DNA from: Rubripirellula reticaptiva
GTDB taxonomy: Bacteria > Planctomycetota > Planctomycetia > Pirellulales > Pirellulaceae
Assembly (NCBI RefSeq): GCF_007860175.1
Contig: NZ_SJPX01000001.1
Span: 310,001-374,000, forward strand
Length of the DNA stretch: 64,000 bases
Reading direction: 5' to 3'
The notes below the pieces were generated by a model. That model did no database searches, was not told where the DNA came from, and worked only from the letters and a program-made list of their open reading frames with translations. The position numbers and the translations under genes were made by a program. Of the stretch, positions 1 to 9,816 are shown in pieces; positions within the stretch are counted from its first letter, which is position 1; each line of letters opens with the position of its first letter.

Positions 1-9
1 GGAACGTCC

Positions 10-717
10 ATGACAGAGATTGACGGCGCAACGGTGGACCTCGGCCGCAAGGCCCGCTGCGGATTCGGCGAAGTGATCTACGGGCCCGGGAAATCCGCTG
101 ACCTAGTCGCAAGGCTGATCGAAACGCAATTAGAGGCTGGGCAAGACTCGTTGGTGACGCGAATCGATCCGCAGACCGCCGTTGCAGCGACCCATCGGTT
201 TACACACGCTCGACACAACCCCGTCGCCCGAACGCTACGCGTCAGCAGTGCTCCGATTGTGTCTGGTCTGCAGCCATCCCCCAACGGTCTGCATGTCGCC
301 GTCGTCACCGCGGGCAGCACCGATGCACCGGTCGCCGAAGAAGCGATCGAGACCATTGAGTGGATGGGAGTCCCCGTTTCTCGGTTTGACGACATTGGCG
401 TGGCCGGCCCCCAGCGACTGATCGCGGCGGTGCCAAAACTTCGAGAAGCGTCCGCCGTTGTGGTGGTGGCCGGCATGGAGGGAGCTCTGCCGTCCGTCGT
501 GGCCGGGCATTTGGCGGTTCCCATTTTTGCGGTCCCAACCAGCGTCGGCTACGGCGCATCGCTGGGCGGGCTGACGCCGCTGCTGGGAATGCTGTCCGCC
601 TGCGCCGCGAACGTTGCGGTGGTCAACATCGACGCCGGATTCAAAGGCGGTTATCTGGCCGGCATGGTCGTTTCACAGTTACGTCAAGTAACACCTGATA
701 CCTGTCAAGCAAGCTAG
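10..717 (+). CDS. larB: LarB, nickel-pincer cofactor biosynthesis carboxylase
   Basis: LarB acts on nicotinic acid adenine dinucleotide: it carboxylates the pyridinium ring at C5 and cleaves the phosphoanhydride, the first step to the nickel-pincer nucleotide of lactate racemase (family knowledge). The 235-aa length fits. Residues 1-90 form the LarB-specific N-terminal part. From about residue 94 there is a PurE-like (AIR carboxylase) fold with AGSTDAPVAEEA at 101-112, MEGALPSVVAGH at 156-167 and the glycine-rich VPTSVGYGAS at 175-184. The ATG at 10 is used. larC, larE and larA are not in this window, so the pathway cannot be confirmed here. nnrD follows 30 bp downstream on the same strand. 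Confidence 0.88.
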   Translation: MTEIDGATVDLGRKARCGFGEVIYGPGKSADLVARLIETQLEAGQDSLVTRIDPQTAVAATHRFTHARHNPVARTLRVSSAPIVSGLQPSPNGLHVAVVTAGSTDAPVAEEAIETIEWMGVPVSRFDDIGVAGPQRLIAAVPKLREASAVVVVAGMEGALPSVVAGHLAVPIFAVPTSVGYGASLGGLTPLLGMLSACAANVAVVNIDAGFKGGYLAGMVVSQLRQVTPDTCQAS

Positions 718-747
718 ATCTTTGTCAGCCTACAAACGGACTCCTTC

Positions 748-1641
748 ATGCCAACACAGTCTCGCCCTCCGGTTCAGATACCTGAGCGCACCCAAGATGC
801 GCACAAAGGCACGTTTGGCCGCGTGCTGCTCATTGGCGGTTCGCGTGGCATGAGTGGTTCAATCTCACTGTCGTCGGTGGCGACACTGAAGACAGGATCT
901 GGCCTCGTCACCGCAGCGGTCCCCAATCGGTGCTTAGAAACGGTAGCAGCCTTCCATCCTTGCTTGATGACGATCCCGTTGCCCGACGACGACAAGGGCA
1001 CGTTTTCAGTGGAGGCATCAACGTCGGTTGCGACGCGACTCGCAAAGGTCGATGCGGTCGGCGCAGGCCCTGGAATGACGACCGGCGCCGGATCCGTGCG
1101 GATCGTCGAGCGATTGATCGCCGCATCGGGGCTGCCGCGAGTGCTAGATGCCGATGCGATCAACGTGTTGGCCGAACTGGCCTGGGCGTCGTCGGCAACT
1201 GCTGACCATACCGGACCGCTTGTGCTAACACCTCATCCAGGTGAACTCCAGCGACTGGTCGGCGTACCGGCCAAACACCGGACAGATCAAATCAATGCAG
1301 CGGAGAAACTGTCCGATCAAACAGGCGCGGTGATCGTCGTCAAAGGAGGACCAACGGTCGTGGTCGGGCTCGGCCAACGTTACACCAATTCGACGGGCAA
1401 CCCCGGCATGGCGACGGCCGGATCGGGCGACGTATTGACGGGCGTGGTCACATCTTTGCTGGGCCAAGGGCTTTCGCCGTGGGACGCAGCCCGACTTGCG
1501 GTCTGGATTCATGGGCGGGCGGGCGATTTGGCGGCCAAGTTGACCGGGCAAGCCGGATTGACTGCACTAGAGATATTGCAGTGCTTGCCGCAAGCGGTTG
1601 TGGATGCGCAGGCTAGAAGCTTTCCGGTTGACGGCGCATAA
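748..1641 (+). CDS. nnrD: ADP-dependent NAD(P)H-hydrate dehydratase
   Basis: This enzyme repairs damaged NAD(P)H by ADP-dependent dehydration of the S form of NAD(P)HX. The 297-aa protein corresponds to the C-terminal half of YjeF-type proteins (ribokinase-like fold). Visible signatures are GGSRGMSGSISLS near residue 30, GAGPGM near 108, the HPGELQRLVG segment near 165 and the nucleotide-binding NPGMATAGSGDVLTGV near 215. The epimerase (NnrE) half is absent, so epimerisation must be encoded elsewhere. It lies 30 bp after larB and 62 bp before ribF, so the three cofactor genes may share a transcript. Confidence 0.9.
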   Translation: MPTQSRPPVQIPERTQDAHKGTFGRVLLIGGSRGMSGSISLSSVATLKTGSGLVTAAVPNRCLETVAAFHPCLMTIPLPDDDKGTFSVEASTSVATRLAKVDAVGAGPGMTTGAGSVRIVERLIAASGLPRVLDADAINVLAELAWASSATADHTGPLVLTPHPGELQRLVGVPAKHRTDQINAAEKLSDQTGAVIVVKGGPTVVVGLGQRYTNSTGNPGMATAGSGDVLTGVVTSLLGQGLSPWDAARLAVWIHGRAGDLAAKLTGQAGLTALEILQCLPQAVVDAQARSFPVDGA

Positions 1642-1703
1642 TTTGTGCGGGCCAGGACTCGCCGGCCACACTCCCCTGCCCTTCACTGCAATTTGCCCTT
1701 CTC

Positions 1704-2657
1704 GTGACGAAAATCGTTCCGCTCGCCAACGTCACCGATGCCAACGACCAGGCTCGGCTGGCGCATCTTCGCGGAGGAGCCGTCTCGATCGGCAACTTTG
1801 ACGGAGTCCACCGCGGCCACGCTGCCCTGTTGAAACAACTGCGCCGTGCAGCCGATCGTGTTGGCGGCCCCGCCGTCGCCATCGCGCTGGCCCCGCATCC
1901 AGCAGAGATTCTGAGGCCAGACAAAGCCCCGCCGAAGCTGGCTTCGCTGAAACGGCGAGCCGAACTGATGACCGATCTCGGCGTCGATGCTCTGGTGATT
2001 TGTGACACCAGGGGCGGATTACTGAAATTGACCGCCCAGCAGTTCTACGAATCTCTAATTCGCCAAACGCTTGACGCCAAGGCCGTCATTGAGGGGCCAA
2101 ATTTCTTTTTTGGACGTGGCCGAGAGGGCGACATCGCCGCACTCGGGCAAATGTGCCAAGCCGATCAAGTCGAACTGCAAATCGCACTGCCAACGACCAT
2201 GGCCGGCGAAATGATCAGCAGTACTCGGATCCGCAATTGCCTAGCCCAAGGTGATTTGGCAACCGCGAATCAATTGCTTGGTACAGATTACCGAATTAGC
2301 GGCCGAGTGGTCAGCGGATCACGCCGCGGCCGAACGATTGGATTTCCAACGGCAAACTTGGAATCCATCGACACCGTGATACCAGCAGTCGGCGTTTACG
2401 GCGGCCGAGTTCAAACTGGCGACCAACGGTATCGCGCGGCAATCCACATTGGCCCCAACCCCACTTTCAACGAAGACGGTGACGTGAAGGTCGAGGTGCA
2501 CGTGATCGATTACGATGGCGACCTGTATGACCATACACTGCAGGTTGATTTTGCCATCCACGTGCGAGGTATCACGAAGTTTGATTCGGCCCAACAACTC
2601 GCTGAGCAACTCGGGCGAGACATCCAAACCATTCGCGACCAACTAGCCCCACGCTAA
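1704..2657 (+). CDS. ribF: Bifunctional riboflavin kinase / FAD synthetase RibF
   Basis: RibF phosphorylates riboflavin to FMN and adenylates FMN to FAD. The 317-aa length is normal. The N-terminal nucleotidyltransferase domain carries SIGNFDGVHRGH near residue 28, FFFGRGREGD near 133 and the STRIRNCLAQGD segment near 173. The C-terminal kinase domain starts near 195 with SGSRRGRTIGFPTANL and PAVGVYGG. The start is GTG at 1704, which places the catalytic GNFDG motif at the usual distance from the N terminus; no in-frame ATG lies close by. Downstream spacing to the DHH gene is 54 bp. Confidence 0.93.
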   Translation: MTKIVPLANVTDANDQARLAHLRGGAVSIGNFDGVHRGHAALLKQLRRAADRVGGPAVAIALAPHPAEILRPDKAPPKLASLKRRAELMTDLGVDALVICDTRGGLLKLTAQQFYESLIRQTLDAKAVIEGPNFFFGRGREGDIAALGQMCQADQVELQIALPTTMAGEMISSTRIRNCLAQGDLATANQLLGTDYRISGRVVSGSRRGRTIGFPTANLESIDTVIPAVGVYGGRVQTGDQRYRAAIHIGPNPTFNEDGDVKVEVHVIDYDGDLYDHTLQVDFAIHVRGITKFDSAQQLAEQLGRDIQTIRDQLAPR

Positions 2658-2711
2658 CACTCACCCCAATCACCCCGCCGCTTTCAGTAGCCCAACCAGG
2701 ATCAGAATTTC

Positions 2712-3698
2712 ATGAGCGTCAACTGGAAAGCGTTCACTCAACAGATCAGCCATTACCAATCCTTCGTTTTAGTCAGCCATATTCGTCCCGACTGCGATGC
2801 ACTTGGCAGCGAACTTGGAATGGCCGAAGTGCTGCGAACGATCGGAAAAACGGTCCGCATCATCAACGCTCACCGCACCCCAGCGGCACTGAACTTCCTG
2901 GACCCCGCTGAAGCCATCGAAGTACTCGGCGATCACGTCGAGCCCGAAGACATCTCGTGCGATTGCATTATGATCATGGACACCAGCGCATGGGCACAGC
3001 TTGGCGATATGGGCGACGTCATCCGAGCGGCATCGTGCGACAAGATCGTATTGGACCATCACATCGGCGAAGACGCGCTGAACGCGACGATGTACAAGGA
3101 CTACCAAGCCGAAGCGACCGGCCACTTGGTCGTACAGGCTGCCGACGCGTTGGGCGTGCCAATCACTCGCTCGATGGGCATGCCTTTGTTCGCCGCAATT
3201 GCAACCGATACCGGATGGTTTCGCTTTCCAAGTGTGACCGCAGAAACGTACCGCGTGATCGGGCGGCTGATCGATGCGGGTGTCGTGCCCAGCGAAATCT
3301 ATGGCGACTTGTATGAACGCGACACAATCGGCCGATTAAAACTGCGTGGCACGATATTGTCGCGCACCGAAGCTGAACTGGATGGCAAACTGATGCACAC
3401 CTACGTCAAGAAAGAAGACTTTGCAGCGTGCGGCGCAATGCCCAACGACACCGAAGACGCCATCAACTTGACGCTGGCTGTGCAAGGCGCTCAAGCTGCC
3501 GTGATCTTTGTCGAACAGCTCAAGGGCGGGTTCAAACTCAGCTTCCGCAGCCGATGCGAAATGGACAGCAACGAAGTTGCCCAGTTGTTCGGTGGCGGCG
3601 GTCACAGAGCAGCAGCCGGCGCCTTCGTCGAAGGCACTCTGGAAGAAGTCCAAAACCGAGTCCTGCCCGCCGTCCGCAAAGCTGTCCAAGGCGAGTAA
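2712..3698 (+). CDS. DHH family phosphoesterase (NrnA-like)
   Basis: This is a 328-aa DHH/DHHA1 phosphoesterase of the NrnA type, which degrades very short RNAs (nanoRNA) and/or 3'-phosphoadenosine 5'-phosphate using two metal ions. Motif I is SHIRPDCDALGS near residue 21, motif II the Asp of MDTSAW near 93, motif III LDHHIGED near 114 and the later Asp of ATDTGWFRFP near 156. The C-terminal DHHA1 domain ends with FGGGGHRAAAGA near 297, which holds the substrate phosphate. The ATG at 2712 is preceded by a weak AGGATC element. The assignment between oligoribonuclease and PAP phosphatase activity cannot be made from sequence alone. Confidence 0.88.
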   Translation: MSVNWKAFTQQISHYQSFVLVSHIRPDCDALGSELGMAEVLRTIGKTVRIINAHRTPAALNFLDPAEAIEVLGDHVEPEDISCDCIMIMDTSAWAQLGDMGDVIRAASCDKIVLDHHIGEDALNATMYKDYQAEATGHLVVQAADALGVPITRSMGMPLFAAIATDTGWFRFPSVTAETYRVIGRLIDAGVVPSEIYGDLYERDTIGRLKLRGTILSRTEAELDGKLMHTYVKKEDFAACGAMPNDTEDAINLTLAVQGAQAAVIFVEQLKGGFKLSFRSRCEMDSNEVAQLFGGGGHRAAAGAFVEGTLEEVQNRVLPAVRKAVQGE

Positions 3699-3746
3699 CC
3701 CCAGCTTTCCAACACCTGCGTTTCAAACACAGCGAAACAGCCGACT

Positions 3747-3787
3747 AGGTTTTCGGAACCATTGAAACACAGTCGAACCGAAAACCT
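3747..3787. terminator. Convergent-gene stem-loop after the DHH gene
   Basis: A perfect 10-bp inverted repeat, AGGTTTTCGG at 3747-3756 and CCGAAAACCT at 3778-3787, encloses a 21-nt loop. It lies between the stop of the DHH gene (+) and the stop of the secreted-protein gene (-). There is no long T run on either side, so it is either a bidirectional terminator of modest strength or an mRNA 3'-end stabiliser. Confidence 0.5.
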
Positions 3788-3807
3788 GATTCACCGGACG
3801 TGGACTT

Positions 3808-5853
3808 CTACTTCAAAAAGAAGCTGGTCATTTCCCAGCCATCTTCCGTCGTATTGATGTAGCTGGCGGCCTCGGGCAACAGATGCTCGATCTCGCTGAG
3901 GGCCGGCAATTTGGTGGCATCCATCAAATTAGGTTCATCGCTTTCCGCGTCTTCGAACGCACGTCGAACCAGCGATGCAATCAACGTATCGCTTTCTTTC
4001 AATCGGTTCTGACGCAGCAATTGGTATTTCACTCGCAGCGACAACTTGGTGCGGACGAATCGGTCCAGTGCAACCGGACCAGCCTGTAACTGCTTCATCG
4101 CATCCGAAATCGCAATCACACGTGGCTGGCTACCGAATCCGCCGGGAGTGCCCTGCTGAATTCGCTTGGCCGTTTCCACCAAAAATTCCGGATGGCTTGA
4201 AAACATCAAGTACGGCGCATCCGATCCAGGACCTTTTTCAACCAGCGCGATCGCCCAGTGATCCAACAAAGGCGGTGGCTCGTCGGTTTCTTCCTCTTCT
4301 TCGATTGCCAAGTCACCGAACAATTCGGCATCAAAGTCGTCTGTACCCTCACCGCGTTGCACACGCCAAATTTCGACACCCGGCAACGCATCCATTTGGC
4401 TGGCATCGGGTTCGACTTCCATCGCTTTACGAATCGCCACCTTGATTGCAGCGGCATCAGCAACGCGAATCGCGACCAACATTCGGTCTGAATTAACATC
4501 AGCCGGCAACGTGTTATCAGTAATCAGCAAAACGTGATTGTCGAGGTTTGGTAGCACGTTCTTTTCAATATCGATTTGCGGCCCGTCTTCGTCTTCACGA
4601 ATGCCATCGATGATGTCGCGAAAGATGGCGTCGCCGAATGCTTCGTTGACCAGCGATTCGGCAGCCCAAAACGCTTCTTCGATTTTGACGTTCAAGCGAT
4701 TTACGGTTGCCACATCGTCACCGATCCAAGTCGGCAAAGGCTTGGCAGGCTCATTGGGAAACTGCAGCATTCGTGCTGCCATTTCGTATTTGTCAGGCTT
4801 GCCCGTGACGCCTGGTGCCCACACAAAACCTTTGTGCAGAATATCGAAAGGATCACCGGCCATGATGGCGATTCCGCCGACACCCTTGATCGCTTCGAAA
4901 CCTTGGTTCTGCAACAGCTTCAAAATGTCGACTTGATTGCCGCGATCAATGTCCAGCGACTCGCGAACAATGCGTCCCATTTGAAACGGGCGGGCAAACC
5001 ATTCAAGCGCGACAATTCCACCGTTGGTAGTTGCCGGACCGCGGATCGCACGTGCCGAATGAGTAAGCACCGTGCGAAAGTCTTCCGCCTCACTGATCGA
5101 CGGCCCCTTTGGCGAACCGGCGATCGCATCGAGTAAATCCGTGACGACCGAATCCCGATCTGCTGTGATCAAACGCGAGTCGTTGAGCGTGATCGCAATC
5201 TGCTCAACTTTCAATTGCCCTGGTTTGGGCTTGGTGTTGTAAATCCGAACAGTCTCTCCAAGGTGCTGGGCATCGGTGCGAATCCAACCACCGGCTTTCA
5301 GGTCGGTATCCAGCGTCGCCATCACTTCATCCGCCTTCGCCTTGCGTCCGCGAATATCGGCAACGACACAAACAGCGAACGGGCGTCGCTTGTCATTCTC
5401 GAATGGCAACCACGCAAACACAGCTTCACCCGAACCAATCTCGTAAAGATCTTCAAGCTTCAATCCGATTTTGTTGTCAAGTGATTGCAGATAATCTTTC
5501 GCGCGCTCACGTTGAGCATCGACGAACGGCTTCATCGACGGATGCTCAATCAATTGGCCCGCGTTGGTGGATTTCCAAGCGGTGCAAAATTTTGGCAAGT
5601 CGGGAACGCGAACCAACCCCGCGACGGTTTCTGGCAACAACTCGATCGCCGGTTGATAGGCAACTGCGTTATTGCCACCACCAGCCGGAGCAGCCTTTTC
5701 AGAAGCAGTTTCTTGGCCGACAACAGCGTTCAAAAAGATCAGTGGCGACGTAGCGGTCAGCCCAGCAATCAAAACGACAGCGATCGAGTGAAGTGAAAAA
5801 AAAGCCGCCTTGCCGACGGAACGGCCAAGCGAAAAACCAATCAGGGTGAACAT
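3808..5853 (-). CDS. Large secreted protein of unknown function (DUF3352-like)
   Basis: I do not recognise a catalytic family. The 681-aa protein starts MFTLIGFSLGRS and has a long hydrophobic segment (about residues 17-45), so it is probably exported or anchored at the N terminus. The rest is soluble, with repeated alpha/beta segments of the type seen in planctomycete proteins that resemble DUF3352: RVPDLPKF near residue 82, GEAVFAWLPF near 143 and GGIAIMAGDPFD near 327. A strongly acidic stretch, AIEEEEETDE, lies near residue 525. The ATG at 5853 follows a TATTAT hexamer about 20 nt upstream. The gene is divergent from purB. Confidence 0.7.
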   Translation of the reverse strand: MFTLIGFSLGRSVGKAAFFSLHSIAVVLIAGLTATSPLIFLNAVVGQETASEKAAPAGGGNNAVAYQPAIELLPETVAGLVRVPDLPKFCTAWKSTNAGQLIEHPSMKPFVDAQRERAKDYLQSLDNKIGLKLEDLYEIGSGEAVFAWLPFENDKRRPFAVCVVADIRGRKAKADEVMATLDTDLKAGGWIRTDAQHLGETVRIYNTKPKPGQLKVEQIAITLNDSRLITADRDSVVTDLLDAIAGSPKGPSISEAEDFRTVLTHSARAIRGPATTNGGIVALEWFARPFQMGRIVRESLDIDRGNQVDILKLLQNQGFEAIKGVGGIAIMAGDPFDILHKGFVWAPGVTGKPDKYEMAARMLQFPNEPAKPLPTWIGDDVATVNRLNVKIEEAFWAAESLVNEAFGDAIFRDIIDGIREDEDGPQIDIEKNVLPNLDNHVLLITDNTLPADVNSDRMLVAIRVADAAAIKVAIRKAMEVEPDASQMDALPGVEIWRVQRGEGTDDFDAELFGDLAIEEEEETDEPPPLLDHWAIALVEKGPGSDAPYLMFSSHPEFLVETAKRIQQGTPGGFGSQPRVIAISDAMKQLQAGPVALDRFVRTKLSLRVKYQLLRQNRLKESDTLIASLVRRAFEDAESDEPNLMDATKLPALSEIEHLLPEAASYINTTEDGWEMTSFFLK

Positions 5854-5872
5854 TCAAATTCCGGTGCTTTAG

Positions 5873-5878
5873 ATAATA
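5873..5878 (-). promoter_or_regulatory. -10-like hexamer TATTAT before the secreted protein gene
   Basis: On the minus strand TATTAT lies 19 bp upstream of the ATG at 5853. I see no convincing -35 element at 16-18 bp, so only the -10 box is proposed. Confidence 0.25.
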
Positions 5879-6109
5879 TGTGTCGATTCGATCGCACCCT
5901 CGGGAACGATCGGATCGACCCGTATGTTATCGAACTCGTTTTGTTGCCGAAACGGCGGCTTTGGCCCAAAGCGGCGACTTCGAGTACATTTCGCCGACTG
6001 CATTTTGTCGGTTACATTCCCGTTCTCGATCGCTGATCGCGGTCAGGAACCCACGTTTTGGCCATTCCCCCCTAATTCTCCGCATTCTCGATCCACAGGA
6101 CCCCCCCAC

Positions 6110-7537
6110 GTGTCGGTCAATCTTCCCAATGTGCTCGCCTCTCGTTACGCCAGCGAGGCGATGGTCAAAATTTGGTCTCCGGCCGGAAAAGTCGTTCTGG
6201 AGCGAGAGTTTTGGATCTCGGTCATGGAAGCTCAGTCCGATTTGGGCGTTCCGATCCCGCCAGGCGTCATCGATGCTTATCGCGCGGTGATCGAAAACGT
6301 CGACCTAGAATCCATCGACGCTCGCGAACGGGTCACCAAGCACGATGTAAAAGCTCGCATCGAAGAATTCAACGCGCTAGCCGGGCATGAACACATCCAC
6401 AAAGGAATGACGTCTCGCGACTTGACCGAGAATGTCGAGCAACTGCAGATCCGCACCGCGTTATTGTTGGTCCGCGATCGCACAATTGCTGCTCTAGGCT
6501 TGGTGGCTGAACGAGCAGCCGATTTTGCTGAACTGGCAATCGCCGGTCGCAGCCACAACGTACCCGCGCAAGTCACCACGATCGGCAAGCGAATTGCGTC
6601 GATCGGCGAAGAACTTCTGGCCGGCTTGGGACGCATCGAAGACTTGCTGGCCCGGTATCCGCTGCGTGGCATCAAGGGCCCCGTCGGAACCCAACAAGAC
6701 ATGCTAGACCTGTTTGAAGGCGACGCATCGAAACTCGCATCGCTTGACCAGCGCATCGCCAAACGGTTGGAATTCGGCAGCTACTTTGATTCCGTCGGAC
6801 AGGTCTATCCCCGATCACTGGATTTCGATGTTGTCACATCGCTGGCTCAGCTTTCATCAGGCCCCGCCAACTTCGCACGCACACTGCGATTGATGGCGGG
6901 AGCCGAACTGGCTACCGAAGGATTCAAGCCCGGCCAAGTTGGCTCGTCCGCGATGCCGCACAAAATGAATGCACGTTCGGCTGAACGAATCGATGGTTTT
7001 TCAGTGATTCTTCGCGGCTACGTAGCGATGGTCGGCGGATTGATCGGTGACCAATGGAACGAAGGTGATGTCAGTTGCAGTGTGGTCCGCCGCGTTGCCA
7101 TTCCAGATGCGTTCTTGGCGATCGATGGGCAAATGGAAACGTTCCTAACCGTGCTGGTCGATTTCGGCGTCTACCCCGCCGTGATTGGTCGAGAAATGAA
7201 ACGCTACTTGCCGTTTCTGGCGACCACCAAGATTCTGGTTGCGGCAATCAAGGCAGGTGTCGGCCGCGAAACGGCACACGAAGCCATCAAAGAACATGCC
7301 GTCGCTGCAGCGTTAGCAATGCGAGAACAAGGCGGCGACGAAAACGACTTGATCGATCGATTGGCAGCTGACGCAAGAATCCCAATGGATCATGCGACGC
7401 TGACAGCTGCGATTGGTGCCCCCGCCGAATTTGTCGGCAACGCGCCCGCACAAGTCGCGACCGTCGTTGCCAAGATTGAATCGATCGTCAAGCAACATCC
7501 CAATGCGGCAAAGTATCGCGCGGGTGCGATTCTGTAA
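6110..7537 (+). CDS. purB: Adenylosuccinate lyase PurB
   Basis: PurB removes fumarate from SAICAR and from adenylosuccinate in purine synthesis. The GTG at 6110 gives 475 aa, a normal length, and begins SVNLPNVLASRYAS; an AGGA lies 8-11 bp upstream. The open frame extends back to 5924, but those 62 extra residues are Arg/Pro/Cys-rich and look untranslated. Fumarase-superfamily motifs include HEHIHKGMTSRDLTEN near residue 91, and the mobile signature loop SSAMPHKMNARSAER near 281, the variant found in human- and actinobacterial-type lyases instead of KxNP. The gene converges with ppk1, leaving a 24-bp gap. Confidence 0.94.
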   Translation: MSVNLPNVLASRYASEAMVKIWSPAGKVVLEREFWISVMEAQSDLGVPIPPGVIDAYRAVIENVDLESIDARERVTKHDVKARIEEFNALAGHEHIHKGMTSRDLTENVEQLQIRTALLLVRDRTIAALGLVAERAADFAELAIAGRSHNVPAQVTTIGKRIASIGEELLAGLGRIEDLLARYPLRGIKGPVGTQQDMLDLFEGDASKLASLDQRIAKRLEFGSYFDSVGQVYPRSLDFDVVTSLAQLSSGPANFARTLRLMAGAELATEGFKPGQVGSSAMPHKMNARSAERIDGFSVILRGYVAMVGGLIGDQWNEGDVSCSVVRRVAIPDAFLAIDGQMETFLTVLVDFGVYPAVIGREMKRYLPFLATTKILVAAIKAGVGRETAHEAIKEHAVAAALAMREQGGDENDLIDRLAADARIPMDHATLTAAIGAPAEFVGNAPAQVATVVAKIESIVKQHPNAAKYRAGAIL

Positions 7538-7561
7538 TTGGTGGCGAAATTCGCTCTAAAT

Positions 7562-9787
7562 TTATTCCACTCGGTTCGGTTCGTGAGTTTCGAACCGAGT
7601 CAGGCGGCTCTGCCGAATCGCTTTCATCGTCTTGCAAGCACGATCGTAAAGCACCTTTTGCGATCGAAACTTTTCATCACCAGGCTCGGTACGTTTGTAA
7701 GCACCGTTGGACTGCATGACCCATACATTAGTCGTGTCCTTGAAATAGGTCCCCAGCATTTCCTGTAGCTTCTTTCGACAATCTTCATCATCAACGGGCA
7801 CCAACAACTCGACACGTCGATCCAAGTTGCGAGGCATCCAGTCGGCACTACTGATGTACAGTTCGTGATCGCCCCCGTGACGAAACATGATTACTCGCGC
7901 GTGTTCCAAATAACGGTCAACGATCGAAACCACCTTGATCGAATCGCTCAGCCCTTTTACGCCCGGTTTCAAACAGCAGACACCTCGAATATTCAGCAAA
8001 ATTTTCACGCCGGCTTGGCTGGCTCGATACAGCGAATCAATGATTTGTGTATCAACCAACGCGTTGAGCTTCGCGATAATTTCGCCTCGCTGACCGGATT
8101 GAGCACGCAGCGTTTCGCTTTCGATTAGTTCAATCAAACGGCTACGCAGGGTCATGGGGGCCGACGCCAGATGTTGTAACTGCTGAGGCTGGCTCGCACC
8201 GGTCACACAGTTAAAGAACGAAGTTGCATCAATGCCCAGCTCTTCATTGCACGTCAACAATGACACGTCACCATACAAATTGGCAGTGACTTCGTTGTAA
8301 TTTCCGGTCCCAAAGTGCATGTATCGCACGATCCCTTGCGGCTCGCGACGAACAATGATGCATACTTTGGCGTGCGTTTTCAGGCCCCGTATGCCATAGA
8401 TCACTTGCACCCCTGCCTGTTCCATCTCGCGTGCCCATTCGATGTTTCGGGCTTCGTCGAACCGGGCTTTCAATTCCACAATCACTGAAACGTACTTACC
8501 GTGTTCAGCCGCGCGCATCAGTGCTGCAACGATGGGGCTGTTGCGGCTGGTCCGGTACAACACCTGCTTGATCGCCAGCACATCCGGATCGTTGGCCGCC
8601 TCTTCAATCAGCCGAACGACCGGATCGAATTTCTCGTACGGGTGAATCATCAACAGATCGCCTGCTGCGATCGTTGTGAACATCGATTCGGCAGGATCAA
8701 TGTTGGGGGACCCCTGCGCCAACCAAGCTTCGTCTCGCAGTGCATCGAACCCTTCCAAGCCATGAAGCGTGAACAGGTATGTCAAGTCGAGTGGGCCGTC
8801 GATCGCGAACAAGTCGTCTCCGCGAAGCTCCATCTTCTCAGACAAGAAAGCCAACATCGAGTCGCTTGCGCCAGCGGTGTACTCCATCCGCACCGGTCGT
8901 GATAGTCGACGACTTTCAAGAACGTCCTCCATCCCAACCATCAAGTCGGCGGCCGAGTCTTCTCGCAATTCGACGTCCGCATTTCGAGTCAACCGGAACG
9001 AGATACACTCTTGGACCTCGCGACCGGGAAAGAAGTCGTCGATATAATGCTTAACTAATTCCTCAAGCAACACGTAAGCGTGGCCGCGATCACTAGGCAT
9101 CGGCATCATCCGAGGCAGCGTTCGCCCCAGCGGAATGACCACAAAATCCAATCCCAACTCTTCGTCAGCCGACGTTGGCGCCCCCGAGGCAATGCTGTCC
9201 TGTGACTGGGGCCTTAGTCGCGTCGACGCTTTCGGATCCGACTTAAGCGACGCGCAGACATGCAGCCCTAACCCTTGCAACAGCGGGAACGGTCGCTCGG
9301 CAAAAATCGCTTGCGGTGAAAGCACTGCAAAGACATCACTTTGGAATCGAGCGTCGGCAGCTTCACTGCAACGGTCGCTACATGAATTTAAATCTACGCG
9401 ATGAATGTCGGCGTCTGCCAATCGTGGCTCCAACGTTTCTCGCAACACCTGGTATTGGCGATTGACAATGGACTTGCAACGGCTGGCGACGGCCTGCAAC
9501 TGCTCAGCAACCGTCATTCCCGACGGATCGCAAACCATCGAATTACGATGATACTGCATCTTCAAAGAACCGACCCGGACCATCATAAACTCGTCCAAGT
9601 TCGAGCTTGTGATAGCCAAGAACTTGGCTCGTTCTAACAACGGCAGCGACGAATCGGCGGCCTGATCCAGAACCCGTTCATTGAATTCCAACCAACTCAA
9701 TTCTCGATTGATGAAACGATCGGCGGGCAATTCTTTGGGAGCTCGCTTTTGGCTACGTTTCTTACCAGTAGATGATTTGGACGGCAT
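7562..9787 (-). CDS. ppk1: Polyphosphate kinase 1
   Basis: PPK1 makes inorganic polyphosphate reversibly from ATP. The 741-aa protein has the N-terminal domain opening FINRELSWLEFNERVL (residue 25), the head domain, and two phospholipase-D-like C-terminal domains. The autophosphorylated His is in GLKTHAKVCII (His472) and the second conserved His is in RYLEHARVIMFRHGG (His629). ATP-binding features such as SSNLDEFMMVR (61-71) are present. Residues about 180-212 form a Ser/Pro-rich insertion relative to the usual family length. The ATG at 9787 is followed by a Lys/Arg-rich leader of about 20 residues. A 15-bp tandem repeat lies 30-60 bp upstream of the start. Confidence 0.95.
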   Translation of the reverse strand: MPSKSSTGKKRSQKRAPKELPADRFINRELSWLEFNERVLDQAADSSLPLLERAKFLAITSSNLDEFMMVRVGSLKMQYHRNSMVCDPSGMTVAEQLQAVASRCKSIVNRQYQVLRETLEPRLADADIHRVDLNSCSDRCSEAADARFQSDVFAVLSPQAIFAERPFPLLQGLGLHVCASLKSDPKASTRLRPQSQDSIASGAPTSADEELGLDFVVIPLGRTLPRMMPMPSDRGHAYVLLEELVKHYIDDFFPGREVQECISFRLTRNADVELREDSAADLMVGMEDVLESRRLSRPVRMEYTAGASDSMLAFLSEKMELRGDDLFAIDGPLDLTYLFTLHGLEGFDALRDEAWLAQGSPNIDPAESMFTTIAAGDLLMIHPYEKFDPVVRLIEEAANDPDVLAIKQVLYRTSRNSPIVAALMRAAEHGKYVSVIVELKARFDEARNIEWAREMEQAGVQVIYGIRGLKTHAKVCIIVRREPQGIVRYMHFGTGNYNEVTANLYGDVSLLTCNEELGIDATSFFNCVTGASQPQQLQHLASAPMTLRSRLIELIESETLRAQSGQRGEIIAKLNALVDTQIIDSLYRASQAGVKILLNIRGVCCLKPGVKGLSDSIKVVSIVDRYLEHARVIMFRHGGDHELYISSADWMPRNLDRRVELLVPVDDEDCRKKLQEMLGTYFKDTTNVWVMQSNGAYKRTEPGDEKFRSQKVLYDRACKTMKAIRQSRLTRFETHEPNRVE
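7569..7600. terminator. Stem-loop at the ppk1 3' end
   Basis: A perfect 10-bp inverted repeat, ACTCGGTTCG at 7569-7578 and CGAACCGAGT at 7591-7600, with a 12-nt loop, lies within the last codons of ppk1 and 32 bp after the purB stop. It has no T run and may serve both convergent transcripts. It could also be coincidental coding sequence. Confidence 0.35.
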
Positions 9788-9816
9788 AAGAAGAGCTGGG
9801 GATAAGATTGTGAATG

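Noticed and set aside
6110-7537. purB starting at 5924
   Set aside because: The 62 extra residues are not conserved in character and GTG 6110 has a nearby AGGA.
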